NCBI RefSeq assembly: GCF_009789575.1
Contig: NZ_CP046908.1
Span: 3,811,001 to 3,875,000, forward strand
Source of the DNA: Stappia indica
GTDB lineage: Bacteria > Pseudomonadota > Alphaproteobacteria > Rhizobiales > Stappiaceae
Direction of reading: 5' to 3'
Length of the DNA stretch: 64,000 bases
In this document: piece after piece, positions 14,711-24,306 of the stretch
Position numbering within the stretch: position 1 is the first letter of the stretch
How the letters are laid out: the number at the start of each line of letters is the position of its first letter
Program-made: the position numbers and the translations under genes
The notes under the pieces: generated by a model
Told to the model about the DNA's origin: nothing
The model's database searches: none
What the model saw: the letters and a program-made list of their open reading frames with translations, nothing else

Positions 14711-16645
14711 ATGACAGATGCAAAGACATACGGCCCGGCGGCCCCGCTGTCCACGCCCGGGGAAGGGGAGGGCGGCGCGCACAGGTTGCAGGACCCCGTC
14801 CGGCGCACGCCGCCTTGGGGCCCGTGGCGGCTGCCGGCGCGCCTGCGGCGGCCGCTTTTGTTCCTCCCGCCCGTTCTGGTGCTGCTGCTTGCGGTTCTCG
14901 CCGCCGACTGGGCCGAGGTGCAATCGGGCCTGCGCAGCGATGCGGCGGCGCGCGAGCGACTGACCCTTTACCGCGAGACCATCCTGCGCGAGCTCGAGAA
15001 GCACCGCTATCTCCCCTATATCGTCGCCCGCGATCCGCGCGCCGTCGGCGTGCTGGCGGACCCGGCAGCAGCCCCCTCGGCCAACCGTTTCCTTAAGGAC
15101 CTTGCAGCGACCACCGGCGCGGACGCGCTCTATGTGATGGATGCGGACGGGCTCACGGTCGCGGCCAGCAACTTCGATACGGCCGGGTCCTTCGTCGGCA
15201 ACAACTATTCCTTCCGTCCCTATTTCCAGGAAGCGAAGGACGGCGGGGAAGGGCGCTTCTTCGCGGTCGGCGCCACCACCGGCGAGCCCGGCTTCTTCTT
15301 CGCCCGGTCGACGCCTGCCGGCGCGCCGGTGCAGGGCGTGGTGGTGGTCAAGGTCGACATGGAACGGCTGGAGAACAACTGGCGCGAGGCCGGCGAGACC
15401 GTGATGGTCACCGACGTGCACGGCGTCGTCTTTCTCGGCACCCGCGACGACTGGCGCTATTCCTCCATCGCCCCGCTCGACGACATGGTCGTCGCCGCGA
15501 TCCGCTCCGACCGGCAATACGGCAATGCCCGGCTCGCCAGTCTGCAGCAGGGGGCGCTGGACCAGACCCGCCTCGTCATCGGCGGCACGGCCTGGCGGCA
15601 GGCCCGGCTCAGGGTCGGCATGCTCGACTGGACCATCCACTACCTGACGCCGATGAGCGAGGTGCGGGCGCCCCGCGGCCTCGTCTGGGCCGGCGCCTTC
15701 ACCCTCATCCTGCTCTATGCCATCTGGCTGCTGGTGCTGCGCAGCCGCAGGCTCGGTCGCGTCACCGCGGGCCTGCGCCAGGACGCGGCGACCTTGCGCG
15801 ATCTCAACCGCCGTCTCGTCGACGAGATCGAGGAGCGCCGCCGGGTCGAGCAGGAGTTGCGCGACACCCAGGCCGACCTTGCCCGCGCCGGGCGCCTTGC
15901 CGCCGTCGGCGAAATGTCCGCCGCCGTCGCCCATGAGCTCAACCAGCCGCTGGCCGCGCTCGGCATGTTCGTCTCCGGCGCCCGGCTCTACCAGCAGCGC
16001 GGCGAGACCGCGGCGGTGACGGAGAATCTCGACGAGATCGACGCCCTGCGCCACCGCATGGCGACGCTGACCCAGGAGCTGAAGCGCTTCGCCCGCCCCG
16101 GCGAATCGCGCATCGAGACGGTGGACCTGCGCGACTGCCTGAAGACCAGCGCCAAGCTGGTGCGCCCGCGCATCGAGGAAAGCGGTGTCGCCCTGCAGCT
16201 GCATCTCCCCTCGCAGCCGATGACCGCCAACACCGCGCCGCTGCGCGTCGAGCAGGTGCTGGTCAACCTGCTGCGCAACGCCATCGACGCCTGCCAGGGC
16301 GTGGAGGCGCCCGTCGTCGAGGCCCGCGCGCGGATCGAGGAGGGGCGTGCCGTCATCGAGATCCTCGACAATGGCGAGGGCATTCCCGAGCCGCTGCGCG
16401 AGCGCATCTTCCAGCCCTTTTTCACCACCAAGCCGGCGGCGACCGGCCTCGGCCTCGGGCTTGCGATCTCCGCAAGGATCGTGGAAGACCTCGGCGGCGC
16501 CCTGAAGACGCGGCCGCGCCGCACGTCCGATGGCGCCTGCTTCATCCTGTCCCTGCCGCTGGCAGCGGAGCGGGACGGGGCGGAGCGAGGCGGGGAGGAG
16601 GCGCGCGCGCCCTCGCACCAGCTCGACGAGGCCGGTGCGCAGTGA
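14711..16645 (+). CDS. dctB: DctB-like C4-dicarboxylate sensor histidine kinase
   Basis: A 644-residue membrane sensor kinase. A first membrane segment lies near residues 52-68 (RPLLFLPPVLVLLLAVLAADW), followed by a periplasmic double-PDC sensor region (ATTGADALYVMDADGLTVAAS; NNYSFRPYFQEA) and a second membrane segment near 318-340. Then come a coiled coil, the HisKA box AVAHELNQPLAALGMF with phospho-His408, and the HATPase domain (N-box NLLRNAIDAC, G1 DNGEGIPEPL, G2 GLGLGLAI). It pairs with the dctD gene 37 bases downstream. The N-terminal 45 residues are proline/glycine-rich and less conserved, so the exact start is uncertain. Confidence 0.9.
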   Translation: MTDAKTYGPAAPLSTPGEGEGGAHRLQDPVRRTPPWGPWRLPARLRRPLLFLPPVLVLLLAVLAADWAEVQSGLRSDAAARERLTLYRETILRELEKHRYLPYIVARDPRAVGVLADPAAAPSANRFLKDLAATTGADALYVMDADGLTVAASNFDTAGSFVGNNYSFRPYFQEAKDGGEGRFFAVGATTGEPGFFFARSTPAGAPVQGVVVVKVDMERLENNWREAGETVMVTDVHGVVFLGTRDDWRYSSIAPLDDMVVAAIRSDRQYGNARLASLQQGALDQTRLVIGGTAWRQARLRVGMLDWTIHYLTPMSEVRAPRGLVWAGAFTLILLYAIWLLVLRSRRLGRVTAGLRQDAATLRDLNRRLVDEIEERRRVEQELRDTQADLARAGRLAAVGEMSAAVAHELNQPLAALGMFVSGARLYQQRGETAAVTENLDEIDALRHRMATLTQELKRFARPGESRIETVDLRDCLKTSAKLVRPRIEESGVALQLHLPSQPMTANTAPLRVEQVLVNLLRNAIDACQGVEAPVVEARARIEEGRAVIEILDNGEGIPEPLRERIFQPFFTTKPAATGLGLGLAISARIVEDLGGALKTRPRRTSDGACFILSLPLAAERDGAERGGEEARAPSHQLDEAGAQ

Positions 16646-16682
16646 GGGCGGCAGGCGCACGAGGCGTGGGGAGCAGGACAGC

Positions 16683-18092
16683 ATGACCATCGACAGCGAT
16701 CCGCAAGCTGCAGCGGGCAAGCGCACGCCGGTGCTCGTCGTCGACGACGATCCCTCGATGCGCGCCGGGCTGCGCCAGTGGATGCGGCTTGCCGATTTCG
16801 ATCCGGTCGAGGCGGTGGATGCGGAGACCGCGCTCTCGCGCCTCGGCCCGGACTTTCCCGGCTGCGTCATCTCCGACGTGCTGCTGCCCGGCGCCAGCGG
16901 CCTGGAACTGCTGCGGCGGGTCAAGCAGATCGACCCGGACCTGCCGGTGATCCTGATGACCGGCCATGGCGACGTGCCGATGGCGGTGGAGGCGATGCGC
17001 CAGGGCGCCGCCGATTTCATCGAAAAGCCCTTCGATCCGGACATGCTGGCGGCGATGGTCCGCCGCGCCACCGGCCACCGCCGGCTGGTGCTGGAAAACC
17101 GCGCGCTCAGCCGCCGGCTCAGCGACATGAGCGGTCTCTCCGCCCGCCTCATCGGCGAATCCGCCGCCATGGTCCGCCTGCGCGAGCAGATCGGCCATTT
17201 CGCCCGCACCGACGCCTCGGTGATGATCATCGGCGAGACCGGCACCGGCAAGGAGGTGGTGGCGCGCGCCCTCCACGACCTGTCGCCGCGCGCCGATGCG
17301 CCCTTCGTCGCGCTCAACTGCGCCGCACTCCCCGAGACCATGGTCGAGGCGGAGCTCTTCGGCCATGAGGCCGGCGCCTTCACCGGCGCCGACCGCAGCC
17401 GCATCGGCCGGATCGAGCAGGCTGACCGCGGCGTGCTGTTCCTCGACGAGGTGCCCTCCATGCCGCTCGCCTTGCAGCCCAAGCTCTTGCGGGTGCTGCA
17501 GGAGCGGGAGGTCGACCGTATCGGCGGGCGCTCGGCGGTGCCCGTCGACATCCGCATCATCAGCGCGGCCAATGTCGACCCGCGTCAGGCGGTGGCGGAG
17601 AACCTGATGCGCCAGGATCTTGTCTACCGGCTCAACGCGGTGGAGATCCGCATCCCGCCGCTGCGCGAGCGCGGCGGCGACATCCGCCTGCTGTTCGACA
17701 GTTTCGTCAACCGCTTCATGGCCGAATACGGCATCGACGGCGTCGCCCTGTCGCCGGACGACGCCGGCTTCCTGGCGGCGCACGAGTGGCCGGGCAATGT
17801 CCGCGAGCTGCGCAACGCCGCCGAGCGTTTCGTGCTCAACGCGCCGATGGGCGCGCCCTCGCTGCGCGATCTCGTCACCGGCGCGGCCCCTGGCGCGGAA
17901 GGGGCGCCGCGCGGGCGCCTGCGCGACCTGATGGAGGACTATGAGCGGCGCGTCATCGTCGATGCGCTGCGCCGCCACGACGGGCGCATCGCCCCGGTGC
18001 TGGACGAGCTCGACCTGCCCCGTCGCACCCTCAACGAGAAGATGGCGCGCCTCGGCCTCAGCCGCACCGGCGAGGGGGTGAGTGAGGGCTGA
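16683..18092 (+). CDS. dctD: DctD-like sigma-54-dependent response regulator
   Basis: A 469-residue NtrC-family activator. The receiver domain (residues 15-130) has acidic pocket VDDDPS and phospho-acceptor Asp65 (SDVLLPG). The AAA+ domain has Walker A GETGTGKE near 184-191, the sigma-54-contacting loop GAFTGA at 231-236, Walker B GVLFLDEV and arginine-finger region. A Fis-type helix-turn-helix closes the protein (RHDGRIAPVLDELDLPRRTL). It should bind the two palindromes just downstream (18099-18151) and activate the sigma-54 promoter of the TRAP operon. The ATG at 16683 starts the conserved part. Confidence 0.92.
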   Translation: MTIDSDPQAAAGKRTPVLVVDDDPSMRAGLRQWMRLADFDPVEAVDAETALSRLGPDFPGCVISDVLLPGASGLELLRRVKQIDPDLPVILMTGHGDVPMAVEAMRQGAADFIEKPFDPDMLAAMVRRATGHRRLVLENRALSRRLSDMSGLSARLIGESAAMVRLREQIGHFARTDASVMIIGETGTGKEVVARALHDLSPRADAPFVALNCAALPETMVEAELFGHEAGAFTGADRSRIGRIEQADRGVLFLDEVPSMPLALQPKLLRVLQEREVDRIGGRSAVPVDIRIISAANVDPRQAVAENLMRQDLVYRLNAVEIRIPPLRERGGDIRLLFDSFVNRFMAEYGIDGVALSPDDAGFLAAHEWPGNVRELRNAAERFVLNAPMGAPSLRDLVTGAAPGAEGAPRGRLRDLMEDYERRVIVDALRRHDGRIAPVLDELDLPRRTLNEKMARLGLSRTGEGVSEG

Positions 18093-18098
18093 TCCTCG

Positions 18099-18122
18099 CC
18101 ATCGGCAAGATCTTGCCGATGG
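18099..18122. promoter_or_regulatory. Distal DctD upstream activating site (24-bp perfect palindrome)
   Basis: The arms CCATCGGCAAGA and TCTTGCCGATGG are perfectly complementary with no spacer. The core CGGCAA...TTGCCG recurs in the next site, 32 bases away centre to centre (three helical turns). It begins seven bases after dctD. A terminator role is less likely because no T-run follows. Confidence 0.65.
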
Positions 18123-18133
18123 CTGGTAACCTT

Positions 18134-18151
18134 TCGGCAAGGTTTTGCCGG
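18134..18151. promoter_or_regulatory. Proximal DctD upstream activating site (imperfect palindrome)
   Basis: CGGCAA (18135-18140) and TTGCCG (18145-18150) repeat the core of the distal palindrome. It lies about 100 bases upstream of the sigma-54 promoter, the usual distance for NtrC-family activators. Confidence 0.6.
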
Positions 18152-18238
18152 TCGGCGCCGTTCCTGCTGCAGTGCAATGCGCTGCGCCCTGCCTTTTTCT
18201 GTCCCGATTCCTGCCCTCTCGGGGCGATTGCGGCCGAT

Positions 18239-18256
18239 CTGGCACGCCGCGTGCTT
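18239..18256 (+). promoter_or_regulatory. Sigma-54 promoter of the TRAP operon
   Basis: TGGCACG and GTGCT give the invariant GG-N10-GC spacing of -24/-12 promoters (GG at 18241-18242, GC at 18253-18254). Transcription would start near 18266, about 114 bases before dctP. Confidence 0.7.
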
Positions 18257-18379
18257 AGCTGATGCCAATCGCCTGTCAGGGAGGATGGGCGAGGATAGCG
18301 AGATGGCCGCGGCGCAAGGTCGGCGCCCGGCCCAAACTGGCATCTGGCCGGCCACCGGCCGGATCTTGGGAGGACTGAC

Positions 18380-19390
18380 ATGACCCTTTCCCGCAAGCTC
18401 GCCGTGCTTGGCACGACGACGATCCTCGGTCTCGGCTTCGCGACCGAGACGATGGCGCTCGAGTGGAACGTCTCCGTCTGGGGCAAGCGCCGCGCCTTCA
18501 CCGAACATATCGAGAAGCTCGCCGAGCTGGTCAGCGAGAAGACCAACGGCGAATTCACGCTGAACATCGCCTATGGCGAGGCCCTGTCGAAGTCGCGCGA
18601 GAATCTCGACGGCATCTCCATCGGCGCCTTCGAGATGGCGCAGATCTGCGCCGGCTACCACGAGGACAAGAACCCGACCCTGACGGTCATCGAGCTGCCG
18701 TTCCTCGGCGTGCCGGACCTGCCGACCCAGATCGAGCTGGAAAACACGATCTACCAGCACCCGGCGGTCGCCAAGGACCTGATGCGCTGGGACGCCAGGC
18801 TGCTGATGTCCTCGCCGATGCCGCAGTACAATTTCGTCGGCAAGGGCGAGGCGCCGACCAAGGTGTCCGACTTCGAGGGCATGCGCGTGCGCGCGCTGGG
18901 CGGCATCGGCCAGGCGATGACCACCATCGGCGCCGTGCCGACCACCGTCACCGCCTCGGAGACCTTCCAGGCCATCGATTCCGGCACGGTCCGCGCGGCG
19001 TCCTTCGCCCCGCACGCCCACCTGTCGTTCCGCACCATCGACGCGGGCAACTGGTGGACCAACAACCTGAACCCGGGCACGGTCAGCTGCCCGGTCGTGG
19101 TCAGCGCCGCCGCCTATGATGCCCTGCCGGACAATTTCCGCGAGGCGCTGGACAGCTCCGTCGCGGGCGCGATGGAGCATTATCTCGCCGAGTACGACAA
19201 GGTGTACCAGAAGTGGTACCCGACGCTGGAAGAGATGAAGATCGAGCAGGTCGAGTTCCCCAAGGAAGAGCTGCAGGCCTTCAAGGAGCGGGCCGGCAAG
19301 CCGATCTGGGACGCCTGGGTGCAGAAGATGAATGCCCAGGGGCTTCCGGGCCAGGAGCTGCTGGACCTCGCCCTGTCCAAGCTCGACTGA
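18380..19390 (+). CDS. dctP: TRAP transporter substrate-binding protein (DctP family)
   Basis: A 336-residue periplasmic binding protein with a signal peptide ending near residue 26 (TMALEWNVS). The DctP-fold markers are a conserved specificity Arg in the MRVRALGG segment, the SGTVRAASFAPHAHL hinge region and a C-terminal helical lid. TRAP binding proteins deliver carboxylates to the DctQM membrane complex. A GGGAGGA ribosome site precedes the ATG. The gene is downstream of dctBD, a sigma-54 promoter and two palindromes, so dicarboxylate-induced expression is expected. The protein is not especially close to classic succinate DctP, so the substrate may be a related acid. Confidence 0.88.
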   Translation: MTLSRKLAVLGTTTILGLGFATETMALEWNVSVWGKRRAFTEHIEKLAELVSEKTNGEFTLNIAYGEALSKSRENLDGISIGAFEMAQICAGYHEDKNPTLTVIELPFLGVPDLPTQIELENTIYQHPAVAKDLMRWDARLLMSSPMPQYNFVGKGEAPTKVSDFEGMRVRALGGIGQAMTTIGAVPTTVTASETFQAIDSGTVRAASFAPHAHLSFRTIDAGNWWTNNLNPGTVSCPVVVSAAAYDALPDNFREALDSSVAGAMEHYLAEYDKVYQKWYPTLEEMKIEQVEFPKEELQAFKERAGKPIWDAWVQKMNAQGLPGQELLDLALSKLD

Positions 19391-19408
19391 CGCGGACATA
19401 GCGGATGC

Positions 19409-19443
19409 GCGCCGGCTGTCTCGCTCGAGGCGGCCGGCGCCTT
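19409..19443 (+). terminator. Hairpin between dctP and dctQ
   Basis: GCGCCGGC and GCCGGCGC form an 8-bp stem followed by CTTT. It probably acts as an attenuator or mRNA stabiliser giving more binding protein than membrane subunits, a common arrangement in TRAP operons. Confidence 0.45.
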
Positions 19444-19580
19444 TCCCGTGCACCCTCGGGCCCTCGCCCTCATGTGGGGCCCGCCGCCCCTGATCGCCCC
19501 ATGGACCCCATGAGCTGGCGCAGCGCCTGCGGCCGAAGGCTGAGCCCTTCCGCCTGCGCGCCGGCCGGCCGGAGCTTGTC

Positions 19581-20225
19581 ATGACATCGCCAACCGCCCA
19601 CAGCGGCCCGCCCGGCACCTATATCCGCTTCGACGGATGGCTGCGCGTGGTCGAGAACGCCTTCAACATGATCGCCGCCGTCAGCATCCTCGCCCTGATG
19701 CTGCTCGCCGTCCTCCAGATCGTCGGCCGCAATGCCTTCAACTGGCCGGTGCCCGGCTTCATCGACATTACCGAGCAGGCGATGGCGGTCTTCGCCTTCA
19801 TGGGCATCGCCTATTGCCAGCGCGTCGGCGGCCATATCCGCATGGAGCTGTTCCTCGGCAAGCTGAGCGGCCGGGCCATGTGGATCGCCGAGGTCATCGG
19901 CATCCTCGGCATCTGGATCGTCGTTGCCGCGCTGATCTACGGCTCCTGGTTCCATTTCGAGCGCTCCTGGACCATCGGCGACAGCTCCATCGACATCGGC
20001 CTGCCCACCTGGCCGTCGAAGCTCGTCATCCCCGTCGCCCTGTCCCTCTTGCTGCTGCGCCTGACGCTGCAGCTCTACGGCTACTGGCGCCTGGTGCGCG
20101 ATCCGTCCGCCGAGCCGGTCGCCGTGCCGGTCCTGGCCGACGTCGAATCCGTCGCCCGTCATGAAATCGAGGAAGCGCTCGGCGACGACGACGCCTCCGG
20201 CAAGGGGCAGGAGACGCCGCGATGA
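19581..20225 (+). CDS. dctQ: TRAP transporter small membrane subunit (DctQ)
   Basis: A 214-residue protein with four predicted membrane helices (about 30-52, 66-86, 104-126, 148-170). The family landmarks are VENAFNMIAAVSILALMLL, QIVGRNAFNWPVPGFIDITEQ and GGHIRMELF. DctQ joins the large subunit DctM to form the transporter. The C-terminal tail is acidic. It overlaps dctM by four bases (ATGA), implying translational coupling. Confidence 0.9.
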   Translation: MTSPTAHSGPPGTYIRFDGWLRVVENAFNMIAAVSILALMLLAVLQIVGRNAFNWPVPGFIDITEQAMAVFAFMGIAYCQRVGGHIRMELFLGKLSGRAMWIAEVIGILGIWIVVAALIYGSWFHFERSWTIGDSSIDIGLPTWPSKLVIPVALSLLLLRLTLQLYGYWRLVRDPSAEPVAVPVLADVESVARHEIEEALGDDDASGKGQETPR

Positions 20226-21589
20226 CCCCGTTCGAAATCGGACTGATCATGACCGGCCTGCTGCTGGTCCTCGTCGTGCTGGGCATGCGTGTCGCCTTCG
20301 CCGCCGCCCTGGTCGGCACGCTCGGCCTCATCGCCATCTTCAGCATGCGCCTTGGCTTCGAGCGCGGTGTCGTTACGGCCCTCAAGATGGCCGGCACCAT
20401 CCCGCATTCCAAGTCGGTGACCTATTCGCTGTCGGTGCTGCCGACCTTCATCCTCATCGGCTTCCTCGCCTTCTATGCCGGCTTCACCCGGCAGCTGTTC
20501 GAGGCGGCCAAGCGCTGGCTCGGCTGGCTGCCCGGCGGCATGGCGGTCGGCACGGTCTTCGCCACCGCCGGCTTTGCCGCCGTCTCCGGCGCCTCGGTCG
20601 CAACGGCCGCGGTCTTCGCCCGCGTCGCCATTCCGGAAATGCTGCAGGTCGGTTATTCCAAGCGCCTGTCGGCGGCGGTCGTTGCGGCCGGCGGCACGCT
20701 CGCCTCGCTGATCCCGCCCTCCGCGATCCTGGTGATCTACGCCATCCTGGTGGAGCAGTCGGTCGCCAAGCTGCTGCTCGCCGGCTTCCTGCCGGGCATC
20801 TTCTCGGCGGCTGTCTACGTCGCCATCATCATCGGCATGGCCATGTGGAAGGGCGACGCCCCGCCCGTGCGCGGCTTCACCTGGGGCCAGCGCCTCGCCT
20901 CCGTGCCGGGAACGCTGCCGATCATCGCCGTCGTCGCGATCATCTTCGGCTCGCTCTACTACGGCTATGCCACGCCGACGGAAGCCGGCGCGCTCGGCGC
21001 CTTCGTCGTGCTGGTCTCGGCCTTCGTCAACGGCATGCGCGGCAAGCAGCTGTGGCAGGCCCTGCACGAGACGGCGAAGCTGACGGTGATGATCTTCACG
21101 CTGATCTGGGGCGTGCTGGTCTATGTCCGCTTCCTCGGCTTTGCCGGCCTGCCGGAAGCCTTCGAGCAGTTCATCGTCTCGCTGCACATGTCGCCGTGGC
21201 TGATCCTCATCCTCATCCTGTGCGTCTATGCGGTGCTCGGCATGTTCATGGACGCCATCGGCATGCTGATCCTCACGCTGCCGGTGGTCTATCCGGCGGT
21301 GATGGCGCTCAATGGCGGCGAGACCGTCTCGGCCGCCGACAGCGCCTTCGGCCTGTCGGGAGAAATGTGCGCGATCTGGTTCGGCATCCTGGTGGTGAAG
21401 ATGGCGGAGCTCTGCCTGATCACCCCGCCCATCGGGCTGAACTGCTTCGTGGTGGCGGGCGTGCGCGACGACATCCCGGTGCAGGAAGTCTTCCGCGGTT
21501 GTGTGCCGTTCTTCGTTGCCGACATCCTGACCATCGGCGGCCTGGTGGCGTTCCCCGCCATCATCACCTTCCTGCCCTCGATCATGTGA
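20222..21589 (+). CDS. dctM: TRAP transporter large membrane subunit (DctM)
   Basis: A 455-residue, very hydrophobic protein with about 12 membrane helices, the sodium-coupled translocating subunit. Family landmarks are GFAAVSGASVATAAVFARVAIP, GGTLASLIPPSAILVIY, ATPTEAGALGAF and LITPPIGLNCFVV. The length is typical of DctM. It overlaps dctQ by four bases and is closed by a strong terminator at 21615. Confidence 0.93.
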   Translation: MTPFEIGLIMTGLLLVLVVLGMRVAFAAALVGTLGLIAIFSMRLGFERGVVTALKMAGTIPHSKSVTYSLSVLPTFILIGFLAFYAGFTRQLFEAAKRWLGWLPGGMAVGTVFATAGFAAVSGASVATAAVFARVAIPEMLQVGYSKRLSAAVVAAGGTLASLIPPSAILVIYAILVEQSVAKLLLAGFLPGIFSAAVYVAIIIGMAMWKGDAPPVRGFTWGQRLASVPGTLPIIAVVAIIFGSLYYGYATPTEAGALGAFVVLVSAFVNGMRGKQLWQALHETAKLTVMIFTLIWGVLVYVRFLGFAGLPEAFEQFIVSLHMSPWLILILILCVYAVLGMFMDAIGMLILTLPVVYPAVMALNGGETVSAADSAFGLSGEMCAIWFGILVVKMAELCLITPPIGLNCFVVAGVRDDIPVQEVFRGCVPFFVADILTIGGLVAFPAIITFLPSIM

Positions 21590-21614
21590 GGGAGGGCATC
21601 GGCCCGAAGACAGG

Positions 21615-21645
21615 AAAGGGGCGCCCGCCGGGCGCCCCTTTTGTT
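21615..21645 (+). terminator. Terminator of the dctPQM operon
   Basis: A 12-bp stem (AAAGGGGCGCCC / GGGCGCCCCTTT) with a three-base loop runs into TTTTGTTT. Confidence 0.85.
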
Positions 21646-21692
21646 TGCAACGCTTCGGCCTCCGAGGGAGGGCCGCCTTATATTCTCTCCGC

Positions 21693-22710
21693 CTTCACCC
21701 CATCCTCCGAGGTCACCCCGGCCAAGCGCAGCGCAGAGCCGGGGCCTATTCATTCCCAGAGCGGTTGCGGGAGACACGCCGACGCGCGCTCCCACTCACT
21801 GCGTGTCGTCCCGGTTTCGGCGAAGCCGAAGACCGGGATCCAGTAACCCCCGATCGTGCGGCCGGAGCCGCGACGTTACCGCGAGTAACCCTCGCCGAGG
21901 CTGGGGGTGCCGCTTTCGCAAACCTGCCCGCTCCGGCGGATACTGGATACCTGCCTTCGCAGGTATGACAGCCGAGAGCGTGGTGAGCGTCTTCCGCCTC
22001 ACACCTGCCGAGGGTGCCAATGGTTCCCGGCTCTGCACTTGCGCGCGGCCGGGATGACGGCCTGAGAAGATTGCGCGGCCTCACCCCATCCCCTCGGCCG
22101 TCACCCCGGCCAAGCGCAGCGCAGAGCCGGGGCCTATTCGTTCCCAGAGCGGTTGCGGGAGACACGCCGACGCGCGCTCCCACTCACTGCGTGTCGTCCC
22201 GGTTTCGGCGAAGCCGAAGACCGGGAACCAGTAACCCCGAACGGTTCGAGTCGAGCCGGAGCGCAGCCACCGAAATGTCGGCGGCTGCCTTCGCGCCACC
22301 ATCTGCCCCGGCGGATACTGGATACCTGCCTTCGCAGGTATGACAGCCGAGAGTGGGGTGAGCGTCCTCCGCCTCACATCTGCCGAGGGTGCCAATGGTT
22401 CCCGGGTCGCGGCTGCGTCTTGCCCGGGAGGACGGCCTGAGAAGATTGCGCGGCCTCACCCCATCCTCCGAAGTCACCCCGGCCAAGCGCAAGCGCAGAG
22501 CCGGGGCCTATTCATTCCCAGAGCGGTTGCGGGAGTCTGCTGACCTCTCCTTGCGTCATCCCGCACGCAGCGAAGCGGAGATGCGGGATCGGCGAGCCGA
22601 GGGCCTATCGGAAGTGCTTCCGAAAGACACGACAACCGCCGTGCCTCCCCGGTCCCGGGTCGCACTTCGCTTGCCCGGGAGGACGCCAGGGAGGCCGAAG
22701 CCTCGCAGCC
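21693..22710. repeat. Mosaic of palindromic repeat modules in tandem (about 388- and 373-bp units)
   Basis: About 1,020 noncoding bases between the convergent dctM and xseA genes. Three tandem blocks begin near 21693, 22080 and 22455; the first two share most of their length and the third is partial. Modules within a block are CCCCGGCCAAGCGC...GAGCCGGGG (21717, 22105, 22477), CCCGGTTTCGGCGAAGCCGA...CCGGG (21809, 22197), TACTGGATACCTGC...GCAGGTATGACAG (21941, 22316) and GCCGAGGGTGCCAATGG plus TTCCCGG (22007, 22382). The third block ends with different modules (CCCGCA...TGCGGGA; CCCGGGTCGC...GCCCGGGAGGACG). Each module is a hairpin, and the same modules recur near 44.5 and 55 kb. The apparent reading frames here are not genes. 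Confidence 0.85.
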
Positions 22711-22712
22711 CC

Positions 22713-24188
22713 TCAGAACAGCGAGCCCTGTCCGCTCTCGCGCGGCTTGGCGGCCGGGCGCGGCTTGGCACGCGGTGCCGGCGCCGGCTGTGCCGGTTCG
22801 CGTCCTCCGCTGCTGGCTCCGCTGCCCACATCGGGTTCGCCGTCGCCGGCTGCGGTCGCAGCAAGCCGGCTCTCGTCGCCGAACTCGATGGTGAGCGCAT
22901 CGCCCGGCCGGACGCCATGGGCCGAGCGCAGCGGCTGGCCGTCCGCATCGCGTACAAGCGCATAGCCGCGCGACAGCACATTCTTGTAGGAGAGGCTCTC
23001 CAAAAGCTTGGAGACGCCGTCGAGCCGCGCCCGGTCGCGGGCCAGCTGCTGGCGATGTGCCCTGAGCGCCCGCGCCTCCAGCCCGCCGAGCCGCTCGCGC
23101 GCGATCAGCACCGTGCGCGCCAGCGTGTGCGGCGACAGCCGACCGGCGGCCATCATCTGCCGGCCGCGCTTGTCGCGAAGGCCGGCGCGCAGCGCCGGGG
23201 CCAGCCGTTCCGCATAGGTGTCGAGCCTTTGGCGCGGCAGCGCCAGCAGGTCGCGCGGCAAGGGCAGGGCGGCGGAGGCCGCCCGCAATTCCGTCCGCCG
23301 CCCGGCGATCAGCCGCAGCAGTCCGGAGATCTGCCGCCGCGCCAGCCCGTCGACGCTCGCCATCAACTCGCCGCGCACCGGCACGGCGATCTCGGCCGCG
23401 CCCGTCGGCGTCGGCGCCCTCAGGTCCGCCGCATGGTCGATCAGGGTCCAGTCGGTCTCGTGGCCGACCGCGGAAATCAGCGGGATCTCGGACGCCGCCG
23501 CAGCCCGCACGACGATCTCGTCGTTGAAGCCCCACAGGTCCTCGATGGAGCCGCCGCCGCGCGCCACGATGATCACGTCCGGGCGCGGGATCGCGCCGCC
23601 CGGCAGCATGCGGTTGAAGCCCTCGATGCCGTTCGCCACCTCGCGCGCGGAAGTCTCGCCCTGCACCCGCACCGGCCAGACCAGCACATGCAGCGGAAAC
23701 CGGTCGGAGATGCGGTGGAGAATGTCGCGGATCACAGCGCCGGTCGGCGAGGTGACGACGCCGATCACCTTGGGCAGGAAGGGCAGGCGCCGCTTGCGCT
23801 CCTCGGCGAACAGGCCCTCGGCGAGAAGCTTGCGCCGCCGCTCCTCCAGCAGCGCCATCAGCGCGCCGACGCCCGCCGGCTCCAGCGAATCGATCACCAT
23901 CTGGTATTTCGACTGGCCGGGAAAGGTGGTGATCTTGCCGGTGGCGATCACCTCCAGCCCCTGTTCGGGCTGGATCTTCAGCCGGCCCGCCTGGCCGCGC
24001 CAGATGACGCCGGACAGCACCGACTGCGCGTCCTTGAGGTCCAGATAGATATGCCCCGAACCGGGGCGCGAGATGCGCCCGAGCTCGCCGCGCACGCGCA
24101 CATAGCCGAAGGCGTCTTCCATCGTGCGCTTGATCGCGCCGGAAATCTCTGACACCGAGTATTCGGAAAGGTTGTCGCTGTCTGCCAA
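22713..24188 (-). CDS. xseA: Exodeoxyribonuclease VII large subunit
   Basis: XseA with XseB degrades single-stranded DNA from both ends in repair. The 491-residue protein has an N-terminal OB-fold ([25 protein letters not shown], residues 28-100) followed by the catalytic core with the family landmarks VITSPTGA-like [52 protein letters not shown] and [30 protein letters not shown] coiled-coil region follows, then a proline/alanine/lysine-rich low-complexity tail (residues 440-491) that is longer than in E. coli. It is divergent from rsmE. xseB is not in the window. Confidence 0.95.
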   Translation of the reverse strand: MADSDNLSEYSVSEISGAIKRTMEDAFGYVRVRGELGRISRPGSGHIYLDLKDAQSVLSGVIWRGQAGRLKIQPEQGLEVIATGKITTFPGQSKYQMVIDSLEPAGVGALMALLEERRRKLLAEGLFAEERKRRLPFLPKVIGVVTSPTGAVIRDILHRISDRFPLHVLVWPVRVQGETSAREVANGIEGFNRMLPGGAIPRPDVIIVARGGGSIEDLWGFNDEIVVRAAAASEIPLISAVGHETDWTLIDHAADLRAPTPTGAAEIAVPVRGELMASVDGLARRQISGLLRLIAGRRTELRAASAALPLPRDLLALPRQRLDTYAERLAPALRAGLRDKRGRQMMAAGRLSPHTLARTVLIARERLGGLEARALRAHRQQLARDRARLDGVSKLLESLSYKNVLSRGYALVRDADGQPLRSAHGVRPGDALTIEFGDESRLAATAAGDGEPDVGSGASSGGREPAQPAPAPRAKPRPAAKPRESGQGSLF

Positions 24189-24306
24189 GGCGGGATCCGG
24201 TTGGTGCTGTGTGTCCCGCGAGGGGACCGCACCTTGGTCCCCCCGTCAAGACCGCGCGCCCGCCGGTCCACGGCTCTCCTGTTCACGCGTCCCGGAAAAT
24301 CCCGCC

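Noticed and set aside
14690-17572. A 960-codon minus-strand open frame opposite dctB and dctD
   Set aside because: It mirrors two well-recognised genes with intact catalytic motifs and has no recognisable domain, the usual shadow effect of very GC-rich coding DNA.
21641-22543. Several short frames in the palindromic repeat array, some with similar products
   Set aside because: The similarity comes from the DNA repeats themselves; frames differ between copies and lack ribosome sites.
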